Shown here: one piece after another, positions 12,201 through 24,500 of the stretch | Numbering within the stretch: the stretch's first letter is position 1 | How the letters are laid out: every line of letters starts with the position of its first letter | DNA from: Coriaria nepalensis | Taxonomy: Eukaryota; Streptophyta; Magnoliopsida; Cucurbitales; Coriariaceae | Direction: 5' to 3' | Assembly: GCA_027186245.1 (NCBI GenBank) | Contig: CP114496.1 | Location: 7,466,001-7,530,000 of the forward strand | Length of the DNA: 64,000 bases | Position numbers and translations under genes: made by a program | Notes under the pieces: model-generated | Seen by the model: only the letters and a program-made list of their open reading frames with translations | Databases searched by the model: none | What the model was told of the DNA's origin: nothing

Positions 12201-15200
12201 TTCTACTTTGGCTTGAACTCAAGTCTATCTGCTCCTGATCTCTCTGTTGAAAATTATGTATTTCAAAATCTTGTGTAATTCTTTAGATCTGAAATTCAAT
12301 TTCATTTGACAGAGCTTAGGAACAATTCAAGTACTTGCAGGTGCCCTGCCCAAGATAGTTCCTTATGTTTTGATTAATCATCGTGAGGTTTGCTTTTACT
12401 TTTTCTCTTTTTGATCTTTACTTCTGTTTGTATATATGACTCTTTCGTCGAGTGTTGTTCATATGTATATCGGTCTGTACCTGCAGGAGCTTCTTCCCCT
12501 GATAATGTGTGCAATTGAGCGCCATCCTGAAAGTAGCACTCGAGATTCCCTGACCCACACCTTGTTTAATTTGATCAAACGCCCAGATGGAGATCAAAGA
12601 CGAATCATAATGGATGTAGGGTGTTCCTTTAAGCTCATTTATATATACAACAATTATCTATTGTAAGGTTTTAAACACACTGATCCTGTGAACTTCATAT
12701 CAGGCATGTGTAACCCTTGCTAAGAATGTAGGGGAGATGAGAACTGAAACAGAGTTACTTCCCCAGTGCTGGGAACAAGTAAGTTATTCAGCTTCGATTT
12801 TATGGGTGACATCATTTTTGTCCTTCATGATTTTTGTTCTTCAAAAAAGGTTTTATATTTCTGGCTGATTCTAGATAAACCACATGTATGAGGAGCGTAG
12901 ACTACTTGTTGCTCAATCCTGTGGAGAGTTAGCAGAATTTGTCCGGCCTGAGATCCGAGATTCCCTTATTCTGTCTATTGTGCAACAATTAATTGAAGAT
13001 TCAGCAACTGTTGTCCGAGAGGCTGCTGTCCATAATCTGGCTTTGCTGCTTCCTCTCTTTCCAAACACGGACAAATATTTCAAGGTCAGCCCCACTAAAA
13101 ATATGCTTCGAGGCAATCATGGAGAAGAATTCTGACTTGACAGAATTGACTACAATGTAAGCTCTAGAACAGGTTGATGACACATGGTCTAGGAAATGGA
13201 GCTGTTACCATTGCCATAAATATAATGGCTTGTAGGACAATAAGACCAGTAGAAAGGGAAAAAAGGCAGTTTCTACAATATTTCATTTTTCTTGTTTATA
13301 GGTTGAGGAGATGATGTTCCAGTTAGTCTGTGATCCCTCTGGAGTGGTGGTTGAAACTGCACTGAAGGAACTGGTTCCTGCAGTTGTAAAATGGGGAAAC
13401 AATTTAGACCATATGTTAAGAGTTTTACCATCCCATATATTAAGCTCTGCTCAGGTATGATATACGTTTCAACTTCTGTCTTATTTGACTGAGATCAACT
13501 AGATTAGTTTCTAAAGATTTATATATCCATTTTTGCAGCGATGTCCACCACTTTCAGGTGTTGAAGGATCACTGGAGTCATATCTTCGTGTTTTAGGTGA
13601 ACGTGAACGCTGGAACGTTGATGTTTTATTAAGAATGCTGGCAGAATTGCTTCCAAGTATACACCATAATGCAATTGAAACATGCCCATTTTCTTCAGTA
13701 ATACAAACATCAGAAACCAAGTTTTCTACTTCATTGCTTGAGCTATATGCTGGGTAACTTCCGTCTTATCTTTAATTTTTATGTTTTCAAATTTCCACTG
13801 TTTTTGTTTTCTAGTAATTCATAATCATTTGTCTTGGCAACCATATTATTTTTCTTGAAAAACCTTGTTACTGTCTTCTGATTGGTAGGAAACATGTTGA
13901 CTGGCCTGCATTTGAATGGTTGCATGTCGACTGCTTTCCTGATTTGATACAGCTCGCCTGTATGTTACCTCAGAAAGAAGATGGCTTAAGAAATAGAATT
14001 TCCAAGGTCATTATCTCTTGTTACTCCCTTGGCTAGATTTTATCTATCGTCTTTCTGAATAAGTGGAGTTATCTTCCTCTTTTCATAACTGAGTTTTTAT
14101 AACGCAGATTCTATTGGGTGTATCTGAACTTTTTGGAGATGCATATCTGACCCATATAATGCTACCTGTGTTCTTGGTAGCAGTTGGGGAAGATGCAGAT
14201 TTGTCTTTTATTCCATCAACCATCCAGTCAAGAATCAAAGGTAATGAACTCTTGAATTTTATGCATATACATATATTCATCTTCTTTCATCATATTGCAT
14301 AACTTATTATGGCTGATTGACTACAGGCTTAGAGCCAAGAACAATTATGGCCGAGAGACTTGCAACTATGTGTGTTCTACCTCTACTGCTGGCAGGGGTT
14401 TTAGGTGCTCCTACAAAACGTGAACACTTGGTCGAGTTTTTGCGAAAGCTCTTAGTTGTTGAACCCACAGAAAAGGAAAATCAGTCAACAAAGCCCAATA
14501 CTGAAATGGTTGATGCAGTTCGTTTCTTTTGGTTCGTATACTATCTTAGTCCATTTCTATTATTAATGTTTTTTTACTTGCCAATTTATGTCTTTCCATT
14601 TTGCAGCACATTTGAGGAGCATCACAGCATGATATTTAACATTCTGTGGGAAATGGTTGTTAGCTCTGATATAAATATGAAAATAAGTGCTGCCAAACTA
14701 TTGAAAGTTATTGTAAGATTTTCCCGCTTTTTTATCTGGAATCCTTATTCACTTACAGCATGTAATAATTCCAATAAAACTATATTAATCACATTCCGTC
14801 CGATGATTAGGTTCCCTACATTGATGCAAAAGTTGCCTCTACTCATATTTTGCCTGCTCTAGTCACTCTGGGTTCTGATCAAAATCTGAATGTAAAGTAT
14901 GCAAGCATAGATGCATTTGGGGCCGTTGCACAACATTTTAGAAACGATATGGTATGGATATTATTTTCCATTTAATTTTGATAGAGCAGCTCCATAAAAG
15001 TTAGCTGATCAAATTAAAAAAAATCTTCTCAGATTGTTGATAAAATACGGGTGCAAATGGACGCTTTTCTTGAAGATGGATCTCATGAAGCAACCATAGC
15101 CGTAGTCCGTGCTCTAGTGGTGGCTGTTCCCCATACGACAGAAAGACTTAGAGATTATATCCTCATAGATATATGTTTATATTCATCATGAAATGTGAAA

Positions 15201-15834
15201 TGATTGAGTTCTCTTCTGTTTGTCTCCTTAACATTATATATACATCTTCTATCCAAGATTTTCCAGCTTTCAGCAATACCTCCCCCTTCAAGTGATGCAA
15301 TGCGTCGTGAGAGAGCTAATGCATTTTGTGAAGCAATTCGAGCTTTGGATGCTACAGGTCTGATATATAAACTGTGATGTGTCCCGCTTGATTTATCCCG
15401 TCCTCTATCCAGTTGTTGGATTTTAATCTGATAATTGGCTTAATCTCTTTCTTGTTCCAGATCTTCCCTCAACCAGTTTACGTGACTACTTCCTACCAGC
15501 AATACAGAACCTTCTGAAAGACTTGGAAGCACTGGACCCGGCCCACAAGGAAGCCCTTGAGATCATAATGAAGGAGCGATCAGGTGGAACCCTTGAGTCG
15601 ATCGGTAAGGTGATGGGTGCACACCTCGGCCTAGCTTCCTCAGTAACCAGTTTCTTTGGTGAAGGCGGGCTATTGGGCAAGAAAGAAATTACAGAGACTT
15701 CACCACTACCGCCACCATCAGAGCCGGTTGAGTCACCAAAAGCTGGTAGTTCCTCGGCAGATGACAACCGATTCCGGCGAATAATGAGAGGAAATTTCAC
15801 TGACATGCTCCGAGGGCAAGGCAAAGGGTCGTGA
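9257..15834 (+). CDS. RELCH: RAB11-binding protein RELCH homolog (LisH and HEAT repeats)
   Basis: Twenty exons join in phase: 9257-9455, 9908-10060, 10380-10558, 11079-11186, 11293-11463, 11551-12120, 12313-12387, 12487-12615, 12704-12778, 12875-13084, 13302-13454, 13539-13753, 13889-14006, 14108-14240, 14327-14531, 14607-14712, 14811-14951, 15033-15156, 15244-15357, 15461-15834. This gives 1183 residues, close to the length I recall for the Arabidopsis homolog. N-terminus: a LisH motif (about 5-35), a coiled coil (about 70-110), a second LisH-like segment (about 145-177, NCAVKEYLLIAGYRLTAMTF), a coiled coil (about 215-330) and a polar linker. From about 460 on it is HEAT-repeat helices, then a Ser/Pro/Arg tail. 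Animal RELCH links recycling endosomes to the trans-Golgi for sterol transfer; the plant role is inferred only. All introns are GT-AG except 15157-15243, which reads as AT-AC. Confidence 0.93.
15157..15243 (+). other. U12-type AT-AC intron in the RELCH-like gene
   Basis: The intron starts ATATCCTC, one base from the U12 AT-AC donor consensus ATATCCTT. It carries a perfect U12 branch site TCCTTAAC at 15225-15232 and ends in AC at 15242-15243, about 12 nt after the branch A. Splicing here gives RDY/LLSKIFQLSAIPPP in frame. A GT-AG alternative (15175-15273) is also in frame but would delete the KIFQLSA stretch that fits the family. Confidence 0.8.
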
Positions 15835-17571
15835 GGAAAGTTAGAACCAATGAAGTAGTAACATGTTTGTGTTCTTATGATTTTTCTTTTGTTTTTTCTT
15901 TCTTTCTTGTTATCTGTTTGTTTTCACATATGGGATTGACACTTAAAACTCATACCGAGATGTATTCTTTCATTGGATTTTTCTGTCAAAAGATTCCTTG
16001 AAATAAACAAAGAAAACACTATAGAATCAAGTCATCAACGAAATGATTGTGTAAAGATTCCCCTAGCTTGTCTTTTCCTTTTTTCTTTTTTTTTTTTTTT
16101 AATTTTTAATTTTTATTTCTTATTTCAATCTCAATAACACATACACGTACACGACAAGTTATATATAACTGCTCGTACACGACAAGTTATGCTGGCTTGT
16201 GGAATTTAGCTTCTGATCGTGTAATAAGGGATGATGAAAAAAAATTTACAAACCAATAAGAAATACATAAATAAATAAATAAATATAAAGCATTGGAGAT
16301 GTTTTACAACATTGTGTGGCTCACACGAGTCTCAAAACCCAGATTGTCGGTGAAGACTATGAGAAACGGTGGGCCCTTTGGGATGAGAAAGGATCCTAAG
16401 ATGTGTGGGTCCCACACCCTCTCTCTCTCTCTCTCTCACATGCGTCTCATAAACATCACATCTTTTTCTTCGGGATATCAAATTGTATGTGACTTGACAG
16501 TTGACTCACGTGTGCTGTTAGTTTTGTCATTCGTGTAAGTAACATGTATCTAAACTATTCGGATAGTCAAGACAAATAAATCCGATTTCATTCGTTTAAG
16601 ATTTGAATCAGAACTTGTTTCATACACGAATTCAACTACTTCGTGCTCGAATTCGTTTTGCCTCGTTATGTTTGATCACAATCGAATCAAATCTTAATAT
16701 ATGAGCAAATATAAATTAGAACAATAAATTCATTATCCATTTGAATATCAAAACCGAAACCGAATCCAAATCCGAATCTAAATAAATTTACTCGAACCGG
16801 ATCCGAATATACATCTAAATATTCGAATTGATTCCCATTCAGCCCTAAATGGGAAATGTAACTTACATTCTTAACAAATGCTAACATGCATGTGTATGAA
16901 CTATGAACTAATTAATAAGTTACTATCTTCCATTTATTATATTACAAGCAAAGTACCAAAATATGTATATAAATTGAAAATAAAAACAAAAACAAAAATT
17001 ATTTTTTGCCATATCCGGAAGTATCCATCCAAGCATCAACAACTGATCATATTTTATTGTACAAATTTTTTTTTTTTTTTTTATATAATTATTAATTTCA
17101 TAAAAGCTTGGTTAATCTGGATAGTAAAAGCTACAAAGTCAGGTATATAAACCCCACAGTCATTTTCTCCATCGCAATTCTAGAAAAAAAGTCATTATTT
17201 TTCCGTTAATTTATAAATTTGTAATTATAAATTAATATAAAATCTCATAATATATATAAATTCTAGCATTAAAAAATTATTATAAAAATTATTTATAATA
17301 TAATTCATATAGTATTCTCGTATTGTATAGCTAACTCCAGAAATAATGCATGAATCCACGCAAACAAAGTCATGTATATGACCCCACCATTATTTCTCCA
17401 CCAAATAAATGATCATTATATCTACTACCCTTTAACATTATTGATGGCCAAATTCTTCGGTTCATATATTCCCACATCAACATTTGAAAACCCTATAAAT
17501 TGAAGGGCCTGATTCTCCAAGAAAATCAAAGCCTTAACTATATTCTCTCTTGAAGCATACTAACCATCAAG
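15835..17571. other. 3' UTR of RELCH-like gene and long AT-rich promoter region of the first LTP gene
   Basis: The left end is the RELCH-like 3' UTR. Simple repeats occur at 16082-16120 (T-rich), 16268-16283 (aaat units) and about 16421-16437 (CT units). From about 16310 on the sequence is related to 21130-22104, in front of the second LTP gene, including a shared ctcaaaacc.agat.gtcggtg block, so the promoter was duplicated with the gene. No coding signal is seen. Confidence 0.5.
17494..17500 (+). promoter_or_regulatory. TATA box of the first nsLTP2 gene
   Basis: TATAAAT lies 72 bp before the start codon, and the surrounding ccTATAAATTGAAgggcc is repeated in front of the second LTP gene. Confidence 0.7.
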
Positions 17572-17865
17572 ATGAAGCTATCTCTTGCTTCAGTCTGTGC
17601 AGTACTGGCAATAGCAATGGTGGCGTTGCTTATACTCGAAACACACAGTGCGGAAGCGGTTACATGCAGCATCGCACAGTTGGCCCCTTGTAGTGCGGCG
17701 ATTTCTTCCTCGGCCAAGCCGACAAGCGAGTGTTGCCAGAAGCTGAAGGCTCAGACGCCTTGCTTATGTGGATACCTCAAGAACCCGAGTCTTAGGCAGT
17801 ACATCAACTCTCCTAATGCCAAAAAGGTTGCATCTACTTGTGGAGTTTCCACCCCTAAATGTTAG
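17572..17865 (+). CDS. Non-specific lipid-transfer protein type 2, copy 1
   Basis: A single exon of 97 residues. A signal peptide (about 1-28, ending SAEA) is followed by a mature protein of about 69 residues with the complete eight-cysteine motif: VTC, APC, ECC, TPCLC, STC and C-terminal PKC. The CXC centre carries Leu, and the length is that of nsLTP2 (7 kDa), not nsLTP1. Family knowledge: secreted to the wall, four disulfides around a lipid-binding cavity, with roles in cuticle/suberin lipid movement or defence. TATAAAT lies upstream and AATAAA at 17980-17985 follows. It is a near duplicate of the gene at 22105. Confidence 0.95.
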   Translation: MKLSLASVCAVLAIAMVALLILETHSAEAVTCSIAQLAPCSAAISSSAKPTSECCQKLKAQTPCLCGYLKNPSLRQYINSPNAKKVASTCGVSTPKC

Positions 17866-18824
17866 GCAGTGCTTCTATTTGGTTATTGATACAAGTATAT
17901 CCTTGTATCAATTTTCTTGCTATCTCATAAACTGTCTTAGTACTATTGACAAGTGTTGGTAGCTACAAATCATAATGCCAATAAAATTATATAGCAAGAT
18001 TTTGTGTTAGTACCTTTCTTTGTGTCGCCAAAAAGAGATTTTATTGTGTAAATAAATGAAAGGACAAGTCCTAAAAAAGAAAAAAAAAATCGGTCTAAAG
18101 GAAAAAAAAAACGAGCCCATGTTGTTACTTGCTTGTACTAAATTGACTTGGCCATACAAATCATTTAATTGTGCTTGCAAAATTATTGATTGCCAAGTTA
18201 CTACCATTTGCATATATATATAGAGAGACAGACATTCATGATTAATAGTTATACTCGAGCTACTAAGGTTAAACAAAAGAAAAATGTTTTTGATATTTTC
18301 CTACCTAATCGACCAAGAAAAAAAATATGGGACATAATGCGGAATTAAGATGTTGTTTCTAAATAAACATATATTTATTATCATTCTTATTCTAACTCAT
18401 TCTATTCATTCTTATTATCAATCATTCAAAGCAACTAAAGATGGATAAACTTTTCAAACTTAAAATTCAGTTAAAACCAAATATGAAGTAAGAAAGAACT
18501 TGTTATGTTAATAAGAAAAAAGGAACCCTAAAGTACATAAGAAGAGGAACATAGTAGTAGTACATAAGGTAGATAATGAACAGTGACAGAACCGATGCTT
18601 ATAGTATCATAAGATGTCTTGGTCTGACCCCTAGAGGTTGCTCCAAGTGATTCTCTGAATTTGACCTAGAGCTTGAGCTCCTTGTATAATATTTGAAATT
18701 ATATTATAGACTTATTTACTGATGTTGTGAGTCAAACTGCTCTCTTTGAAGTTTACAACTCATCGCCAAAGGCACGTGGAGGAGTTTCTCGAGTTAAAAA
18801 AAAAAAGATGTCTTGGTCTTAGTC

Positions 18825-18931
18825 GGATACAATACAACTCTTTAAATAGTGAAATGCAATAGAGAGAGACATAACTACTAAAAGCAAACCACCTCGACCG
18901 CAATTTCAATGATCAGAAAGATGGCTTGGAT
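18825..18931 (-). ncRNA. miRNA-precursor-like hairpin, copy A (decayed)
   Basis: This is homologous to the hairpins at 26860 and 39552. The right arm (cctcgaccgcaatttcaatg, then atcagaaagatggcttgga) is well kept, whereas the left arm (ggatacaatacaactcttta, then aatagtgaaatgcaa) has several changes that weaken pairing. Its putative minus-strand TATA box has been pushed about 790 bp away by an AT-rich insertion, so this copy is probably dead. Confidence 0.4.
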
Positions 18932-21900
18932 GACAACAAGGAAGAAGAAGAAGAAGATAAAGATGTATATAGTTATTAATCAAGACTTACTTGAAACATA
19001 TAAAACATTATATATATTTTTTAATACTTTCATTTTTTTAGATTGCTTGTTAGTTATTATAAACATAGTTTTCAGGATATGCCAAATATTTTCAAAATTT
19101 TACAAGTAATAGTAAAACTTTGTTCTTGAATATATGTATGTGTTCGGTTTCTGATAGTAAGAAAAAAAGATAGAAGAAAATATGTTTTTCTTCTCTATAA
19201 ATTTATCATATTTATGGGTGAAATTAGTATATGTTTGTGAAATAATATATTGTTTCACAAACAATTATACTTTTTGAAAAAAATAGTTAAAACTATTTTA
19301 ACGGTCATATATTTCAATTTCTGAAATTTAAACCATAACGGTAACTAACTGTTTTAACTGTTAACTATTTAAATAAACGGTAAAATTAAATCGGTCAACT
19401 ACCGCTCGTGACGGCCGGGCGTTGCAAACGTGCCAAGTATACCTAATAAGTGTCTCACGCCCACGCCACACACGTGTGCATGTGTGAGTCCCGATCAAAC
19501 TCTAACCCTTATTTATTATTTTAAATACTCATTATTTACACCCACTTATAAATATTTTAAATTTTTTTTTCTCTTTTTAATATCTATTATATTTAATTAT
19601 ATTTAAAAAAATATTTTTAAATTAAAATTTTTTAATTCATTGCACTTTAATAAATTGAAATGTCCATTAGAAAGTAGTTCGGCTTTTGGCTTCAAGGCTG
19701 CTCAGGTAAGACGTTTGTATTTATATGGAAGACAAGTCCACGACTTACACGTCACTGAGAGTCAGAGACCTAATATAGATCTAGATCATTCCACCAAACC
19801 ATCCAACGGTACGGAATTGACCTTGCTCACTATTTGGGCCTCTAGAGACCATTTTGAATCTCTGGAGACTTTGTTGGGCCTTTGCAAGTAACCCAATTAG
19901 AATTTGAAAGAACTTCATGGTAGTTAAGATTTAATCTACGTATAATTAAATTTATCATAAAGTGATAACTCTCAACAAAGATGTAAGTCTTGAGAAATAA
20001 TTTTTAGAGTCTATAAATACTCATATACTTTACACTTTCTCTACAAGATTTTTATAATAAAATCTCTTGTTTTCGCTATAAACTTTCTTTTTGGCTTTCA
20101 AGTAGGATTTAGGCCCTCTTTCATCTCATTTGAAAATTTTCATATTTCTTTTATATTTATTTTCTTTTTTTTTTAAAGAAGTTTTTCTAGTATTTTTACT
20201 AAATTTTTATGTCTTAAAAAATGGTTCGTTTCATTTTTTTTTTATATTCAAACTATTTAATTATTTGAAAATATTTCAAATATATAAATATTCAGTTCTG
20301 AAATACCATAAAAAAAAAATATGAAACACCAGACTATTAGGATATTTTTTTTCCTTTGTTCTTTGAGTTTTATTAGTGGAAAATTTTACTAGATCTTTTG
20401 GATTTTACTTATAAGAATATGATATATGGATTAGTAGAATTTTTAGTGATTTATTCATCAAGTTTAAAATACTTGTTGTTATCTTATGGAGCAATTATTG
20501 AGAATGATTCAAATCCATAAGAATAATAAGAATGAAAATGGAAATGAGAATGATAAATTTTTAATGTCTGTTTGGTTACACAAAAAATAAGAATAAAGAA
20601 TAAAAATTGATTAAAATATAATATTTTGGGATTTAAGAAATTTTGAAAACTACTCTAATGCTACAATATAAACTTTAAAAAATATATAACATATACCCCG
20701 TGTAGAAAATACATATTTTAGTGGGAATAAATGGTTTTTTCATTAAAATTTGAATGATTTTTTTTTAATTCTCACTTCATCAGCCTTTGAATCAAACAGT
20801 ATAATAAAATGAAAAATTATTTTATTCTCACCAAAAAAATCGACACAAACGTGCCCTAAGAGATATGACTCTAACCGGTGAGTGTTTTTGCTACCTTCCT
20901 TTTTAAATTTGTTTATAAAATATTGTGTTAGTGAGATTGGAGGGTTTCCTCTAAGTCAATTATGAACTATTGGATTTTATTTTAAAACATATCCTAATAG
21001 CTAAAATATGGTTTTATTTCTTATTCTTATAACCTTCGAATTTGTAAAAATTGATATAGAATTAAATTTATTTCCGTAAGAATACTTGAATGAACAAATT
21101 GATATAGAATTGTAGATGTATTATTGCCCATAACTCTCAAAACCTAGATAGTCGGTGGAGCCGGAGTGAAAGGGACGGGCCCTCTTCAGTCCTGAGATCT
21201 ATTTTTTCCGATTTAGCATCCCACCTTGTTCTTCGGGCATTAAAGAGTGTGACTTTACAGTTGACTCACATACTCTTAGTTTTTATGTGTTAATATGTAA
21301 AAGGCTGTAAACTATTAGAATCCTTATACAAGTAATTGGGATTTGATTCACTGAGATTTGATTTGAACTCGTTTCAAACTCGAACTCAATGAATTCGAGC
21401 TGGAATTCAATCTGCTTCGTTGTATTTATTTACGATCGAATCTAATAAAAGAAATCCAATTCAATCTAAATATTAGATATTGAATGAATATATGAACTCC
21501 AATAATAAATTTATTGTCCGTTCAAATCTCGAATCGAACCCGAATCCAAATAATTTTACTCGAATTGGATCCGAATATGTATTTAGAAAATCGATTCAGG
21601 TCGACTAACACGCATGTGTATAAACTATGAACTAATTAATAAGTTCTCATCTTCTTTCATTTGTTATACTACAAACAAAGTAACAAAATATGAATAGAAA
21701 TCGATTTAATCATGTATGTGACCCTACCACCATTTCTCTGTGACATATTAAGAAATTTTTGCATGAACATAATTTATATATTATTTTTATAATTTAATAA
21801 ATAAAATCATATTATTTAATAAAATAAATATACATTGATTTATCAGACTATACAAATAATACATACAAGAATTTATTATGCCATATCCATGTATATGACC

Positions 21901-22010
21901 ATCACTTCTCCACCAAATTAATGATCATTATATCTACTACTACCCTTTAAAACATTATTGGTGGCCGAATTCGTCGGTCCATAAATCCCCAGATCAATAT
22001 TTGAAAAGCC

Positions 22011-22017
22011 TATAAAT
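22011..22017 (+). promoter_or_regulatory. TATA box of the second nsLTP2 gene
   Basis: TATAAAT lies 88 bp before the start codon, inside a block repeated in front of LTP copy 1. Confidence 0.65.
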
Positions 22018-22104
22018 TGAAGGGGCCTCATTTTCCATATGTATTATCTCCAAGAAAATCCAATTCTTAACCATATTCTCTCTTGAAGCACACTAATCAT
22101 CAAG

Positions 22105-22398
22105 ATGAGGCTCTCTCTTACTTCAGTCTCTGCAGTACTGGCAATGACGATGGTGGTGATGCTTCTACTTGAAGCACACAGTGCGGAAGCGGTTACGTGC
22201 AGCATCACAGAGTTGGCCCCATGTAGGGGGGCGATTTCATCCTCGGCCAAACCATCAAACGCATGCTGCCAGAAGCTGAAAGCTCAGACTCCTTGCTTTT
22301 GTGGATACCTCAAGAACCCGAGTCTTGGGCAGTACATCAACTCTCCTAATGCCAAAAAGGTTGCATCTAGTTGTGGAGTTTCCGCCCCTAAATGTTAG
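22105..22398 (+). CDS. Non-specific lipid-transfer protein type 2, copy 2
   Basis: A single exon of 97 residues, aligned without gaps to copy 1. The signal peptide ends at about SAEA, and all eight cysteines of the mature protein are present (VTC, APC, ACC, TPCFC, SSC, PKC). The CXC centre is Phe instead of Leu, which in this family faces the lipid cavity, so ligand preference may differ. TATAAAT is upstream, and AATAAA lies at 22578-22583. The duplicated promoter suggests similar regulation to copy 1. Confidence 0.95.
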   Translation: MRLSLTSVSAVLAMTMVVMLLLEAHSAEAVTCSITELAPCRGAISSSAKPSNACCQKLKAQTPCFCGYLKNPSLGQYINSPNAKKVASSCGVSAPKC

Positions 22399-22760
22399 GG
22401 TCGGATCGATCGATCAAGATATGAGTGTGAATGGTGAATGGAGAGCTACCAACTATTGTTTCTATTTGGTTATTGATACAAGCACATCCTTGTTTCAATT
22501 TTTTTGCTATCATAAAATTTGTCTTAGTACTATTGAATAAATGTTGGTAGCTACCGATTCATAATGCCAATAACATGAATAAAACTACAATAGTTTGTGT
22601 TAGTATTGAGTTTCCCTGCTATTCTCTCTCAGGTTTTTTCCGATAGATTGCATTTTAGTGAACTCGATCTATGCGGTTGTCAAACTATGTAACCTTAATA
22701 TGCTGCAACCAACATAGATATTAAAATTTAGTCATGGAATAGTTCCCATGTAACATTTAG

Positions 22761-24500
22761 GGGTCGTTTGGTTAATAAGAATGAGTCTAAATAAGAATGA
22801 GCATTAATCAATTTAATTTTGCTTCTATCGTTTGGTTTATTACTAACTAAATTTGAAAAATCAATTTCATTCTCTAAAATATAAAAAATAGGGAATGGTG
22901 ATTGATAAGGGAGAAATGGGTAATGAATGAGAATTGATAAAATTTGGACTAAGCATTCCCACCATTTCCTCACTAAAAATACAGAAGGAATGAAAATGTT
23001 TAAATTATGTTCCGCCTTCTATTTTGGGCAAAAACGTTTTTTTTCTTTTTTTTTTTCTCATGTGACGATACTTCTTCTTCTTCACGCGACGATAATCTTC
23101 TTTCGTTTTTCTTTGATTGATTTCTTAAGTGCTGCTCATTTCTTTTCATGTATTATTATTATTCTTCTTCTTTTCTTCTATTTGTAATGTATCCTACAGT
23201 GTTAGATATGCTCGATTTAGGATTACCTAAAATTGTGATTACGATTATGTTAATGGGGCCTTCGACTTTTAGAGTAAAAAAAGTAAATTTGCAATTATGA
23301 CTAATTTACTTTACGGGTTGATAAGACCTTCGACCCGTAAAGTAAAGTAGTAAATTTGTAATTATTATTAGTTTACTTTACTGGGCGATAAGGCTTTTGA
23401 CCCGTAGAGTAAAGTAATAAGCTAAATAGTTATGACTAGTTTACTTTACGGGTCAATGAAGCTTTCAACTCGTAAAGTAAAAATGTAAATTAGTAATTAT
23501 GATTAGTTTACTTTATGGGTCGATGAGACCTTCAACCTATAGAATAAAGTAGTAAACTTATAATTATGACTAGTTTACTCTACGTATTGATGAGACCTTC
23601 GACTTGTGGAGTAAAATAGTAAACTTACAGTTATGATTAGTTTATTCTCGTGCACAGTAACAATCACAATCCATAGTCAATACCTCTAGATATTGATTAA
23701 TATCTATTAATTTATGTTAAGGTTGAAAATTGTTTTGATTGTGATAATAAGGTAAAATAATATTTTTTTATAGTTATTATAATGTCAAATTTTCATCAAA
23801 TATGATATTAATTGAAGGTAAATCCAAAATAAATTATTAAATAATATATACACTCATCAATTATGTACATCATGATACAATTAAGTGAAAATGAAAAAGG
23901 AAAAAAAAAAAAAAACTGAAAAAATAGAAACTTTGCTCATCCATAATATAAACTTTGCGCATGAAAGTTATTATCTTAGAAAAAAAATGCAAAAATAATA
24001 TTGATCCAATAACTATAAGAGTCATAATACCAATTACGATATATATAATAAATATAGTAATGATTATTAGGATACAACTACTTTTTAAGGGCAATTACGA
24101 TACATCTAATTAATATAGTAACGGTTATATTTATTGTGATCACTAACTTATCCATCAACTCCTTCAATTGTGTACCACCAATTATAGAATCTGAATCATT
24201 CATGACTGCACTCTGAACCACATGATTGATGAGGTTTGTCTTTCTGAAAATTGGTGAAGGAGATCGAAGGTTTCTAATGTCTGGATGGAAAAGAGAAGAA
24301 ATGGGTTAGGTCTGAAAATTAATAACTTTCATGTGCAATCTTATAGTGGAATGGTTAAAAATAAGAAATTAAATGAGTCATTTTCTAATACAACCAAATG
24401 ATAGAATGAGAATACTCTCATTACAACTTATTATTTAAAATTCTCATTCATCATCATTAATCCATATTAATGCAACCCTTTTTAGGAAACCAAACATGCT
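22761..24500. mobile_element. Possible non-autonomous TIR element or MITE-like insertion
   Basis: The left end reads GGGGTCGTTTGGTTAATAAG, and the right end, read on the minus strand, gives GCATGTTTGGTTTCCTAAA followed by similarly ordered words (gcattaat.., atgaga.., catttggtt). Such GTTTGGT ends are common in plant TIR elements. Flanking TTTA-type duplications are possible but too short to trust. There is no transposase inside. It separates LTP copy 2 from sequence that is continuous after copy 1. Confidence 0.35.
23240..23650. repeat. Minisatellite of about 63-bp units, each a small palindrome
   Basis: About six diverged tandem units. Each has the form TTTACTTTACGGGT, a 13-14 nt spacer containing gatgagaccttcg, then ACCCGTAAAGTAAA, followed by about 20 nt of AT-rich linker (gtaattatgactag). 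The best unit is at about 23305-23346, and the outer units are more diverged. Confidence 0.75.

Larger units (their letters stand above)
17866..22104. other. Intergenic DNA between LTP copies 1 and 2
   Basis: After the LTP 3' UTR comes AT-rich DNA, then copy A of the duplicated hairpin segment (18825-18931) interrupted by about 700 bp of AT-rich insertion (about 18966-19668), then its continuation with a TATA-like box (19718-19725, minus). A short GC-rich patch with CACACGTGTG lies at about 19400-19500. 20480-20870 resembles degraded MITE-like DNA (gtttggtta...). 21130-22104 is the duplicated promoter of LTP copy 2. I see no protein gene. Confidence 0.45.

Noticed and set aside
15175..15273. 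GT-AG intron as an alternative to the AT-AC intron
   Set aside because: It is in frame, but the donor GTTTAT is poor and it would replace LLSKIFQLSA, while the AT-AC reading has a perfect U12 branch site. It is kept as the alternative to test.
17768..17962. Second ORF overlapping LTP copy 1 (and 22301-22540 over copy 2)
   Set aside because: It is an out-of-frame shadow of the eight-cysteine coding frame and has no independent support.
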